From the NCBI GenBank assembly GCA_963823165.1, contig CAWGKV010000034.1, positions 124,001 through 188,000 on the forward strand: a DNA stretch of 64,000 nucleotides, read 5' to 3'. Of this stretch, positions 56,547 to 64,000 are shown one piece after another. Position numbers and translations under genes: made by a program. Source of the stretch: Roseiarcus sp963823165 (lineage in GTDB: Bacteria; Pseudomonadota; Alphaproteobacteria; Rhizobiales; Beijerinckiaceae). Each line of letters opens with the position of its first letter. Within the stretch, counting starts at the first letter, position 1. The notes beneath the pieces were generated by a model. The model had not been told where the DNA came from and made no database searches. It saw only the letters and a list, made by a program, of their open reading frames with translations.

Positions 56547-57205
56547 CCGTCGTTCCGGAAGGCGCCGGCTACGGCGGACGCGGCCTGCCCGAGCAGGAAG
56601 CGGGCGGCGAGGAGCTGTTCGAGCATGCCGAGCGCAGCCCGGCCTCGATGCGGATCATCGTCGGCTACGGCTTCTGGATCTTCCTGCTCAGCGACATCGT
56701 CATGTTCTCGGCGTTCTTCGCCACCTTCGCGGTGCTGCGGGACGCGACGAACGGCGGCCCGGCCGGCAGGGATTTGTTCGACCTGAACAATGTCGCTCTC
56801 GAGACGGCCTGCCTGCTGATCTCGAGCTTCACCTGCGGCATCGCCGCGATCGGCGCGAGCGCGCACAATGGCCGCCTGTACTACGGCGGCATGATCGTGA
56901 CCTGCCTGTTCGGGGCGGGCTTCCTGTTCCTCGAGGTCAACGAGTTCGCCGGCCTTATCGCGCAAGGCTTCGGCCCGACCCACAGCGCCTTCCTGTCCGC
57001 CTTCTTCAGCCTCGTCGGCTTACACGGCGGCCACGTGACGCTCGGCGAATTGTGGCTCCTGACCATGATCGCGCAGGTGTTCGCCAAGGGCTATCGCCCG
57101 GACATCCTGCGCCGGGTGCTGTGCTTCAGCCTGTTCTGGCACACGCTCGACATCATCTGGGTCGCGATTTTCACGGTGGTCTATCTGATGGCGTTCACCT
57201 CATGA
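56543..57205 (+). CDS. cyoC: cytochrome bo3 ubiquinol oxidase subunit III
   Basis: 220 residues with five predicted helices (YGFWIFLLSDIVMFSAFFATF; LISSFTCGIAAIGAS; LHGGHVTLGELWLLTM; FWHTLDIIWVAIFTVVYL). This is the normal subunit III topology of bo3 oxidase. The ATG overlaps the cyoB stop by 4 bp. Confidence 0.95.
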   Translation: MTVVPEGAGYGGRGLPEQEAGGEELFEHAERSPASMRIIVGYGFWIFLLSDIVMFSAFFATFAVLRDATNGGPAGRDLFDLNNVALETACLLISSFTCGIAAIGASAHNGRLYYGGMIVTCLFGAGFLFLEVNEFAGLIAQGFGPTHSAFLSAFFSLVGLHGGHVTLGELWLLTMIAQVFAKGYRPDILRRVLCFSLFWHTLDIIWVAIFTVVYLMAFTS

Positions 57206-57633
57206 CCCATATCGAACGACGCACGCCACTGCACCATGGCGACGCAGCCCCCGGCGACGAGCGCCCCGGCCGGCGCGAGATCGCGGAAGGGATCGGCGGC
57301 TACCTGGTCGGCCTGTTCCTCGCGGCCTTGATCACGGTGGTGGCGTTCTTCGTCGCCGAGACGACTCTCGTCTGGCGGCCGAGCATCCCGATCGCGCTCG
57401 TCGTGCTGGCGATCGCCCAGATCGGCGTGCACCTCGTCTTCTTCATCCACATCACCACCGGGCCGGACAACGAAAACAACGTGCTTGCGCTGGCGTTCGG
57501 GGTGCTGATCGTGGGGCTGCTGATCGTCGGCTCGCTGTGGATCATGTACAACATGAACGCCAACATGCTGCCGATGAGCCGGCCGGCCGGGGCCGAGGGC
57601 CGGGGCGTCATGCATATGCTGGAGCAGCAGTGA
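57202..57633 (+). CDS. cyoD: cytochrome bo3 ubiquinol oxidase subunit IV
   Basis: 143 residues with three helices (GGYLVGLFLAALITVVAFFV; IALVVLAIAQIGVHLVFFI; VLIVGLLIVGSLWIMYNMN), the subunit IV profile, preceded by a 35-residue soluble start and followed by a 25-residue tail. Overlaps cyoC by 4 bp and closes the operon; no cyoE follows. Convergent with aroE. Confidence 0.93.
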   Translation: MTHIERRTPLHHGDAAPGDERPGRREIAEGIGGYLVGLFLAALITVVAFFVAETTLVWRPSIPIALVVLAIAQIGVHLVFFIHITTGPDNENNVLALAFGVLIVGLLIVGSLWIMYNMNANMLPMSRPAGAEGRGVMHMLEQQ

Positions 57634-57660
57634 AAAAGAAGCCATCTCGGCGCCTCGGGA

Positions 57661-58485
57661 TCACCTCAGCGGAACGGTCAGGCGTTCGATGACCGGGGCC
57701 GTATCGGGCCGAATCCCGCGCCACCATTCGAAGGCCTCTGCCGCCTGTTCGACGAGCATGCCGACGCCGTCGGCGAGGCGCGTAGCGCCGCTCGACCGCG
57801 CGACCTCGAGGAAAGGGGTCAGTCCCCTCCCGTAGACCAACTCATAGGCGAGGCAATCCTTCGCGAAGCTCGCCTCCGGAACGGGCGGCAAATCGCCGGC
57901 GAGGCTCGCCGAGGTCGCATTGACGACGAGATCGAACGGCGGCAAGCGGGGAAGGTCGGCGTACCCCATGCCCGCAATGTCGCCGAATGCGGAGAACTGC
58001 GCAGCCAGCGTATGCGCCTTGCCGGGGGTTCGGTTGGCGATTGCCAGAACCGCGGGCTTCTCGGCGAGAAGCGGAACGATGACGCCGCGCGCCGCTCCGC
58101 CGGCGCCCAGGACCAGGATCCGCCTGCCCGCGAGCGCATAGCCGATGTTGCGTTGGATGTCGCTTAGCAGCCCGACGCCGTCGAAGTTCTCCGCATACGC
58201 TCGTTCGCCTTCGAACTTCAAGGCGTTAACCGCTCCGGCGATGCGCGCCTGGTCAGAGAGATCGGTCGCATAGGCGCACGCGTCGAGCTTGAAAGGAACG
58301 GTGACGTTGAGACCGCGACCTCCGTCGCGGCGGAATTGTTCCGCCCGGATCGCAAATCCCCCGGTCGGCCCTTCGATCGCGACATACTCGAGATCCTGCC
58401 TCGTCGCCTCGGCGAACATCCTATGGATCAGAGGCGACTTGCTGTGGCCGATCGGATTGCCGATGACGGCGTAGAGGTCGGTCAT
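57661..58485 (-). CDS. aroE: shikimate dehydrogenase
   Basis: Reduces 3-dehydroshikimate with NADPH. 274 residues: substrate-binding region GNPIGHSKSPLIHRMF, the catalytic Lys/Asp region GLNVTVPFKLDA, the nucleotide-binding ILVLGAGGAARGVI and the end DGVGMLVEQAAEAFE. ATG 58485 chosen because it gives the family N-terminus (MTDLYAVIGNP). Contributes to the same pathway as DAHP synthase at 9.8 kb but is not linked to it. Ends 27 bp from cyoD, tail to tail. Confidence 0.95.
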   Translation of the reverse strand: MTDLYAVIGNPIGHSKSPLIHRMFAEATRQDLEYVAIEGPTGGFAIRAEQFRRDGGRGLNVTVPFKLDACAYATDLSDQARIAGAVNALKFEGERAYAENFDGVGLLSDIQRNIGYALAGRRILVLGAGGAARGVIVPLLAEKPAVLAIANRTPGKAHTLAAQFSAFGDIAGMGYADLPRLPPFDLVVNATSASLAGDLPPVPEASFAKDCLAYELVYGRGLTPFLEVARSSGATRLADGVGMLVEQAAEAFEWWRGIRPDTAPVIERLTVPLR

Positions 58486-58626
58486 TTCAGCCGCTCCAAA
58501 AAAGATGGCGCCGCCGACGTTGTAGACGCGGCCGACGGCCGCGTCAGCCGCGCTCTGCAGGGTGTACGCAAGGACGCCCGGACCGCAGGCGAACCATCTG
58601 GCGACACAGTTCAAGGACGCCGACGA

Positions 58627-59592
58627 TCAGTAGACCTGCCGACCGAACAGGCTCGCGGTCAGGTCGACCAGCAGCAAAGCGCTCTTTCCCCGTTCGTCGA
58701 GGAACGGATTGAGTTCGACGAGGTCGAGCGACGGCGACAGCCCCAACTCGTATAAGAGTTCCATCACCAGATGGGCCTCGCGATACGTCGCCCCGCCGGG
58801 CACAGCGGTTCCGACGCCCGGCGCGATGGTCGGGTCGAGGAAGTCGACGTCCAGGCTCACGTGCAGCAGCCCGTTGGCGGCGCGGACGCGGTCGATGATC
58901 CGCCGGATCGACAGGGCGAAGCCGTCCTCGTCCAGCCGGCGCATGTCGACGACGTCGATCCCGCGGGCCTGCAGGAGCCTGCGCTCGTCGGCGTCAATCG
59001 ACCTTATGCCGAAGAGGTGCACGCAGGACGGATCGACGAGGAAGCTGGGTTCGTCGCCGAGCAGGTCGTCGAAGCCGGGCTCTCCGCTGAGCCACGCGAC
59101 CGGCATGCCGTGCATGTTGCCCGTGGGCGAGGTTTTCGGCGTGTTGTAGTCCGAATGCGCGTCGAGCCACAGGACGAAGAGCTTTCGGCCCGCTTCGGCG
59201 GCGTGGCGCGCGACGCCGGCGATCGAGCCCATCGCCAGGGAATGGTCGCCGCCGAGCACGACCGGCAGCCGCCCCTCGCGCATCACCGCGTAGGTCTCGC
59301 GCGCCAGGAGCCGTGTCCAGGCGGAGATTTCGGCGAAATGGAGCGCCTTGCCGTTCGGCGGGCTGGTATGGACGAGGGGGTGGGGAAGCATGAGATCGCC
59401 GCAATCGACGACGTCCTGGCCGAGCGCCTTCAGCATTCTCGCGATGCCCCCGGTGCGGAGCATCGCCGGCCCCATGGCGCAGCCGGCGACGCCCGCGCCC
59501 GCCTCGACCGGGACGCCGAGGAGCGTGACCGCCTGCCGGCGCGGCTGCTTTATCGCGAGTTCGTCCCCTTCGTCTTTCCCTGCCAGGCTCAC
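58627..59592 (-). CDS. rocF: arginase
   Basis: Hydrolyses arginine to ornithine and urea. 321 residues with the manganese motifs GGDHS, DAHSD and SLDVDFLDP and the specificity loop TSPTGNMHGMPVA. The family length (300-320) and NxHGMP point to arginase rather than agmatinase. GTG 59592 start. Followed by the aldo/keto reductase on the same strand, separated by 33 bp, and probably co-transcribed. Confidence 0.9.
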   Translation of the reverse strand: MSLAGKDEGDELAIKQPRRQAVTLLGVPVEAGAGVAGCAMGPAMLRTGGIARMLKALGQDVVDCGDLMLPHPLVHTSPPNGKALHFAEISAWTRLLARETYAVMREGRLPVVLGGDHSLAMGSIAGVARHAAEAGRKLFVLWLDAHSDYNTPKTSPTGNMHGMPVAWLSGEPGFDDLLGDEPSFLVDPSCVHLFGIRSIDADERRLLQARGIDVVDMRRLDEDGFALSIRRIIDRVRAANGLLHVSLDVDFLDPTIAPGVGTAVPGGATYREAHLVMELLYELGLSPSLDLVELNPFLDERGKSALLLVDLTASLFGRQVY

Positions 59593-59625
59593 GGGTTGTT
59601 TTCTCCGGTCCGACGCGGGGCCGCC

Positions 59626-60450
59626 TCAGAAGGTCGCCGTCGCCGGATCCGGACCGATCCGGCCGGCGGGCGAATCGAGGGTTCGAATGCGACGCATATC
59701 GTCGTTGTCCAGGCGGAAGTCGAGCGCGCCGATGTTTTCCTTGAGGCGCTCGGAACGCACGGACTTCGGAATGACGATCAGCCCGCTGTCGAGATGCCAG
59801 CGAATGACGACCTGCGCCGGCGTTCTCCCGTGCTTCGACGCGATGCCTATGATGATCGGATCGCCGAGCAGCGCGCCGCGGCCGAGAGGACTCCACGACT
59901 CGGTCTTTATTCCCCGCTCCTGATGAAATGCGCGTAAGCTCTCCTGCTGGAACCGGGGATGAAGCTCGATCTGGTTGACCGAAGGCGGGACACCGGTCTC
60001 CGCGATGATCCGCTCCAGGTGATCCCGGTTGAAGTTCGACACGCCGATCGACCGGACCCGTCCTTCGCGTTGAAGACGAACCAATGCCTTCCAGCTGTCG
60101 ACGTAGCGGCCGACGCGCGGCCTCGGCCAGTGGATCAGGTAGAGATCGACAGTCGCCCGGCGCAGTCGCCGCCGGCTCGCGTCGAATGCCCGCAGCGTTT
60201 CGTCGAAACCGTGATCGGCGTTGCCGAGTTTCGTGGTGATGAAAACGTCAGTCCGACCCTCGAGCGCCTCGCCGACGCCCTCCTCGTTGCGATACATCGC
60301 GGCGGTGTCGACGGCGCGATAGCCGCTTTCCACGGCCTCCCTGACGACCTGGGCCGTCGTCTCGGGCGGCGTCTGGAACACCCCCAGCCCGAATTGCGGC
60401 ATCGACGCCCCGTCGTTGAGGACGACCACGGGTTGGGTCTGATCAGCCAT
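59626..60450 (-). CDS. aldo/keto reductase
   Basis: 274 residues, a TIM-barrel NADPH oxidoreductase. Catalytic tetrad: Asp in AVDTAAMY, Tyr in the same motif, Lys in ITTKLG and His in YLIHWPR. C-terminal IPKSVRSERLKENIGALDF binds NADPH. Closest in layout to the 2,5-diketogluconate reductase group. ATG 60450 follows GGAGCGCG. Substrate unknown; the neighbouring arginase and lyxose isomerase give no common pathway. Confidence 0.9.
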   Translation of the reverse strand: MADQTQPVVVLNDGASMPQFGLGVFQTPPETTAQVVREAVESGYRAVDTAAMYRNEEGVGEALEGRTDVFITTKLGNADHGFDETLRAFDASRRRLRRATVDLYLIHWPRPRVGRYVDSWKALVRLQREGRVRSIGVSNFNRDHLERIIAETGVPPSVNQIELHPRFQQESLRAFHQERGIKTESWSPLGRGALLGDPIIIGIASKHGRTPAQVVIRWHLDSGLIVIPKSVRSERLKENIGALDFRLDNDDMRRIRTLDSPAGRIGPDPATATF

Positions 60451-60525
60451 CACGCGCTCCTTGCAGACTTAGACGCCAAGGCATGCCCGAATTGCCCGAG
60501 CGTGCCCCAATCGTGCAGGCGGTCT

Positions 60526-61197
60526 TCACGGGCCGACTTCGTTCCAGAGACGGCGCAGCGGCGGCTCGTCCTCGACGATCTCGGCGAAACGCCCGACCGG
60601 GTCGAGGAAGTAGTTGTCGGTGCGGTCGTCGTTCACCTGGCTGACCTCGCCGACCAGCACGACGCCCTTGCCGGCTTCGCCATAGAAGCGGTGATAAACG
60701 CCGCGGTCGACCGTCACGCTCTCGCCGGGCTCGAGCCGCAATTTCTCCCAGGGCTGAAGGCTCCGCGCGACGCCGTCGGCATAGACCGTCACCGGAGCGT
60801 CGGTCGGCTTGCCTTCCTTGTCGGCGTGGGCGAATTCGATCACGAGCACGCCGCCGGCGCGATTGATGATGTCCTCCATCTTGACCCGGTGGCGGTGCGT
60901 CGGCGTCTCCTGTCCCTCGCCGACGATCAGCAGCTTCTCCGCGTATGGCTTGCCGTTCGGGTCGCTCTGGACGCCGTTGCGGACGCAGAACAGGGTGAGG
61001 CCGCGTCTGGCGAAGTCGCCGGAGCCGAAATCGGTCACGTCCCAGCCCATCTGGTGGTCGCGCAGGTAGCGGGCCGTCGCGCCGGACTTGGCGTAATCCT
61101 CGGCTGTCCAGTGCGCGAACGGCGGCATCGACCAGCGGTTTGCTTGCAAAAGATCCATCGCTCGCCGGATGGCGGCATTGATTTCCGATCGCTTCAC
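60526..61197 (-). CDS. D-lyxose isomerase
   Basis: Cupin-type ketol isomerase interconverting D-lyxose and D-xylulose (and D-mannose/D-fructose in relatives). 223 residues. Metal residues visible: His101 and His103 in THRHRVKMEDI, Glu108, and His169 in GVYHRF, spaced exactly as in characterised enzymes. LVGEVSQVNDDRTDNYFLDP is the family signature. GTG 61197 was chosen because the family begins (M)KRSEIN and GAGGAGG precedes it; a longer frame to 61344 is unlikely. Confidence 0.88.
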   Translation of the reverse strand: MKRSEINAAIRRAMDLLQANRWSMPPFAHWTAEDYAKSGATARYLRDHQMGWDVTDFGSGDFARRGLTLFCVRNGVQSDPNGKPYAEKLLIVGEGQETPTHRHRVKMEDIINRAGGVLVIEFAHADKEGKPTDAPVTVYADGVARSLQPWEKLRLEPGESVTVDRGVYHRFYGEAGKGVVLVGEVSQVNDDRTDNYFLDPVGRFAEIVEDEPPLRRLWNEVGP

Positions 61198-61464
61198 GGA
61201 CTTGTCCTCCTCGCTGAAGTCGCGGGCGTTCATGCGTGACGACGGCGCCGGCCCGGGAGCCGCCTCCGCCACGGCCAGAAACATAGCAGATCGATCGGGC
61301 GACCGCTTCCGCCTGTTTTGCAGGGCGTTCGCCCAGAGGATCAATCCCCGCGCGGAGCGTGACGCGCCGCGATAAATTTCCTCCGCCGCGAAGATGACCA
61401 GGAATTGTTCGCTCGTTTCGTAGTCGTCGAAGCGAGCCAGCCGGTTCGACGAGCCAAGGTTTTC

Positions 61465-62607
61465 CTATTTTCGAACTATGCGGGATGGCCTGTCGTCAGC
61501 CTTTTTCGGGACGCTGACCGCGGCGGTGAACAGAGGCGCAGGGACCGGACTGGCTCGGGCAGGCGCTTTGTGACCGAGGCGCAAGCCTGCCTCGTCACGT
61601 AACGCCGCGATCACCATCATCGCTGCATTCCGATTGAGCGCATTGTTCAGACGAGCCAGCGCGCGGATTCGCTGGTAGCTGGCGCCCGTCTGCAGATCGT
61701 TGGAGATGAGAATGCGCACCAGGACCTCGTTGGCGGCGCCCAAGGCCGCGAGGGCGACAGCCAGCGGTTCGCCCGTCGAATCCTCGACAATCGCGCCCGC
61801 CAGCTCCCTGCTGCAACCGAGGGCCTCCTCAAGAAGGACGACAAATCTCTCCGGCCGGCGCGCGACTGCGGCCTGCTCGAGTTCATCGATCGTCGAAGAG
61901 CGCATCGGAGACGAAAAACCCCCTGGGCGGCCCAGTTGCGATCGTTGCGCGGCAAGGAGGAGTTCAATCCGTTGGCTTGGGTTTGCGCACAGGAAAAGCG
62001 AGGCGAATTCCGGCCGGACGGGCTGGCGCTCCAGCAAAGCGTCAGCAAGCCGTCGGTCTCCCTCCTGCTCAGCCAGCCGCCGAGCCCGTCTCACGAGATC
62101 GGACAGCGCTGCGCCTTCGAGGCGTACGGCCGGGTTGTTGGCCAATGCGATCAGGACTGCGACGTCGTCCTGGGCCGCGAGCCTGTTCACGATTCGCCGA
62201 TCGAGGTTTCTTCTTTTGGCGACCGCGATCGCTCTTCGGCCGCCGCGCGCAGCGGCCGCGTCAAGTTCCCTGTCGTCGCAGGCGACGGCATGCTCCAACA
62301 CATAGTCGCAGGCATCGGAGTCAATGGACATGAGCGCGGCAAACAGGCGGGCCGGAACGCGAGCGCAAGGCGACAGTTTGCGCGCGATTTCCAGTCGAGT
62401 AGCCGAATCCGCGGCAGCCAGCTGCGCCGACATCGCGTCGACGAACTCGGCAAGCTTGCTCAAATCGCTCGACTCCGTGATGATGAAATGATCGGTCGCC
62501 ACCCTCAGCCATATTCGACGATCACTGGCTCTCCCGCTCGACGCCAGCGACGCGAGAAAAGGAAAATCTTTAAGCATGAGATCGCGCACGAACCGCCCCG
62601 AGGCCAT
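61465..62607 (-). CDS. DUF2336 domain protein
   Basis: About 380 residues made of repeated helical pairs (LARRNLDRRIVNRLAAQDD-like AKRRNLDRRIVNRLA; VAVLIALANNPAVRLEGAAL), the pattern of alphaproteobacterial DUF2336 proteins, which resemble HEAT-type repeats. No catalytic motif. Some DUF2336 proteins act in cell-cycle or stress regulation, but nothing here shows which. Divergent from the serC leader; no operon partner. Confidence 0.8.
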   Translation of the reverse strand: MASGRFVRDLMLKDFPFLASLASSGRASDRRIWLRVATDHFIITESSDLSKLAEFVDAMSAQLAAADSATRLEIARKLSPCARVPARLFAALMSIDSDACDYVLEHAVACDDRELDAAAARGGRRAIAVAKRRNLDRRIVNRLAAQDDVAVLIALANNPAVRLEGAALSDLVRRARRLAEQEGDRRLADALLERQPVRPEFASLFLCANPSQRIELLLAAQRSQLGRPGGFSSPMRSSTIDELEQAAVARRPERFVVLLEEALGCSRELAGAIVEDSTGEPLAVALAALGAANEVLVRILISNDLQTGASYQRIRALARLNNALNRNAAMMVIAALRDEAGLRLGHKAPARASPVPAPLFTAAVSVPKKADDRPSRIVRK

Positions 62608-62926
62608 CAACGCCTGAGCCTACGGGCAAGGTCGTTGACGGAGCATTAACCTTCACGCCAAAGCACAGATTCATCAAACTATTCTTGGTCGTTCAGCCGA
62701 CGGGTGATGAGAATCGGCGTCCTGGTCGAAGTCGTCCAGCGGCTGCGCGGACTCCCGGCGCTGCGCTAAAAGTTCTGCAGCCGGCGCCTACCGCGCCAAG
62801 CTCCGTGCTCGCCGCCTCAGCCGACAGCTGCGCAGATTCCATGGCGCCACGAGAGAAGCGCCCACGGCGCTGACCGAAGTCCAGCAAAACTGCTCTTGCC
62901 ATAGCGAGCCCTTCAGTCTATCAGCC
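62608..62926. other. divergent promoter region
   Basis: Some 320 bases between the DUF2336 gene and the serC leader. An AT-rich stretch near 62640-62690 is the best place for promoters. No ORF is supported. Confidence 0.4.
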
Positions 62927-62980
62927 GCGGCGGGACACCTCTCCCCAACGAGAGGCGCCCATCTGAAAGGATGGCACAAC
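62927..62980 (+). ncRNA. serC leader RNA motif
   Basis: Two stacked hairpins directly before the serC ATG. Hairpin 1: CCTCTC (62938-62943), loop CCCAAC, GAGAGG (62950-62955), lengthened by GGCG/CGCC. Hairpin 2: CCATC, loop TGAAAG, GATGG (62959-62974), with the Shine-Dalgarno AAAGGA inside its 3' half. Position, order and the GGGAC and CCATC...GATGG elements agree with the known alphaproteobacterial serC motif, thought to control serine biosynthesis; its ligand is not established. Confidence 0.65.
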
Positions 62981-64000
62981 ATGGTCAACACCACACCCGC
63001 GGCTCGCCCGCGGAATCCTCGCTTTTCCTCGGGTCCATGCGCCAAGCGCCCCGGGTGGAGTCCTTCAATTCTCGGAGACGCGCCGCTAGGCCGGTCGCAT
63101 CGAGCGAAGGTCGGCAAGGCCAAACTCAAGCTGGCGATTGATCTGACCCGCGAGGTGCTGGGGGTTCCGGCGGACTATCGCATCGGCATCACCCCCGGCT
63201 CGGACACCGGCGCGGTCGAGATGGCGCTCTGGACAATGCTCGGCGCTCGCGGCGTCGACGTGCTCGTCTGGGAAAGCTTTGGCGAGGGCTGGGCCACCGA
63301 CATCGCCAAGCAGCTGAAGATCAAGGATGCGCGAACGCTGAGGGCGCCCTATGGCGAACTGCCGGACCTCGCTAGCGTCGATTTCGACAACGACGTCGTT
63401 TTCACTTGGAACGGCACCACGTCCGGCGTCCGGGTGCCCAATGCCGACTGGATCGCGCCCGACCGCAGGGGCCTGACGATTTGCGATGCGACCTCGGCGG
63501 CATTTGCGCAAGATCTCGACTGGCCGAAGCTCGATGTCGTCACCTTCTCGTGGCAGAAGGTCCTCGGCGGCGAGGCCGCGCACGGCATGATCGTTCTGAG
63601 CCCGCGCGCGGCCGAGCGGCTTCAAACCCATACTCCGGCGTGGCCGCTGCCGAAGGTTTTCCGTCTTGCGAAGGGCGGCAAGTTGACGGAGGGCTTCTTC
63701 GAGGGCGAAACCATCAACACGCCGTCGATGCTGTGCGTCGAGGACTATATTGACGCGCTGCAATGGGCAAAGTCGCTCGGCGGCGCGAAAGGGTTGTTCG
63801 CCCGGGCCGACGCCAACGCGAAGGCGCTTGCGGCCTGGGTCGAGCGCACGGCGTGGATCGATTACCTCCCGCGCATTCAGGCGACTCGCTCGAACACCAG
63901 CGTCTGCCTGAAAGTGGTCGATCCCGTCGTCGCCCTCTTATCGCCTGACGGCCAGGCGGCCTTCGCCAAAGCGATCGCCGGCGTCCTCGAGAAGGAGAAG
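62981..64000 (+). CDS. serC: phosphoserine aminotransferase (partial, runs off the end)
   Basis: Converts 3-phosphohydroxypyruvate and glutamate to phosphoserine; also used in pyridoxal phosphate synthesis. 340 residues are present. RFSSGPCAKRPGWSP is the family N-terminus, ITPGSDTGAVEMALW follows, and the PLP lysine is Lys193 in SWQKVLGGEAAHG. The C-terminus lies beyond the window. serA usually follows in this group of bacteria. The ATG is preceded by the leader hairpins. Confidence 0.95.
   Translation, partial: MVNTTPAARPRNPRFSSGPCAKRPGWSPSILGDAPLGRSHRAKVGKAKLKLAIDLTREVLGVPADYRIGITPGSDTGAVEMALWTMLGARGVDVLVWESFGEGWATDIAKQLKIKDARTLRAPYGELPDLASVDFDNDVVFTWNGTTSGVRVPNADWIAPDRRGLTICDATSAAFAQDLDWPKLDVVTFSWQKVLGGEAAHGMIVLSPRAAERLQTHTPAWPLPKVFRLAKGGKLTEGFFEGETINTPSMLCVEDYIDALQWAKSLGGAKGLFARADANAKALAAWVERTAWIDYLPRIQATRSNTSVCLKVVDPVVALLSPDGQAAFAKAIAGVLEKEK

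Overview
The window looks like the chromosome of a GC-rich alphaproteobacterium of the Hyphomicrobiales (Rhizobiales), perhaps Beijerinckiaceae or Methylocystaceae. The evidence is the high GC content, a class II DAHP synthase, DUF1127 and DUF2336 proteins, a quinol oxidase cyoABCD operon, an alphaproteobacterial serC leader RNA, and palindromic intergenic repeats of the rhizobial type. The genus is an inference from gene content.

Layout. 0-9.2 kb: a surface-polysaccharide block with tandem GT2 glycosyltransferase parts and a sulfotransferase on +, facing a minus-strand operon of GT2, NeuD-type acyltransferase, B12-binding radical SAM protein and GT-like protein. 9.7-15.1 kb: class II DAHP synthase, acyltransferase 3, tex and tRNA-Ser(TGA). 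15.2-16.4 kb: a DUF1127 protein and a secreted trypsin-like protease. 17-31 kb: a second polysaccharide block with flippase, O-antigen polymerase/ligase, glycosyltransferase, FkbM and other methyltransferases, two beta-helix proteins, a chain-length determinant broken by an ISAs1 element, and another glycosyltransferase. 31-33 kb: remains of two toxin-antitoxin-type modules. 33-42 kb: peptidoglycan-binding protein, miaA, a lipoprotein, ligA, a small secreted protein and an amino-acid ABC importer. 42-49.3 kb: a Hint-domain protein and a minus-strand run around a DyP-type peroxidase. 49.5-64 kb: a hairpin-repeat array, gpmA, ftsH with an M50 protease, cyoABCD, aroE, arginase, aldo/keto reductase, D-lyxose isomerase, a DUF2336 protein and serC (running off the end).

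How the genes fit together. The two polysaccharide blocks hold most parts of a Wzx/Wzy-type export pathway (glycosyltransferases, flippase, polymerase, chain-length protein, decorating acyl-, methyl- and sulfo-transferases), but several of these are broken. Frameshifts, a 16-bp duplication and an IS insertion fall in the first glycosyltransferase, the polymerase, a second glycosyltransferase, the chain-length gene, an MNT nucleotidyltransferase, a PIN toxin and an ABC ATPase. The long housekeeping genes (tex, ligA, ftsH, cyoABCD, aroG) are all intact. This argues for decay of accessory functions rather than uniformly poor sequence, although single-base indels must be checked against reads.

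The most unusual items are the IS-split chain-length gene, an inverted pair of ~165-bp repeats about 11 kb apart, the hairpin-repeat array behind gpmA, the poorly described peroxidase cluster, and a DUF1127 ribosome-binding site inside a perfect hairpin. No CRISPR array, prophage or integron was seen.
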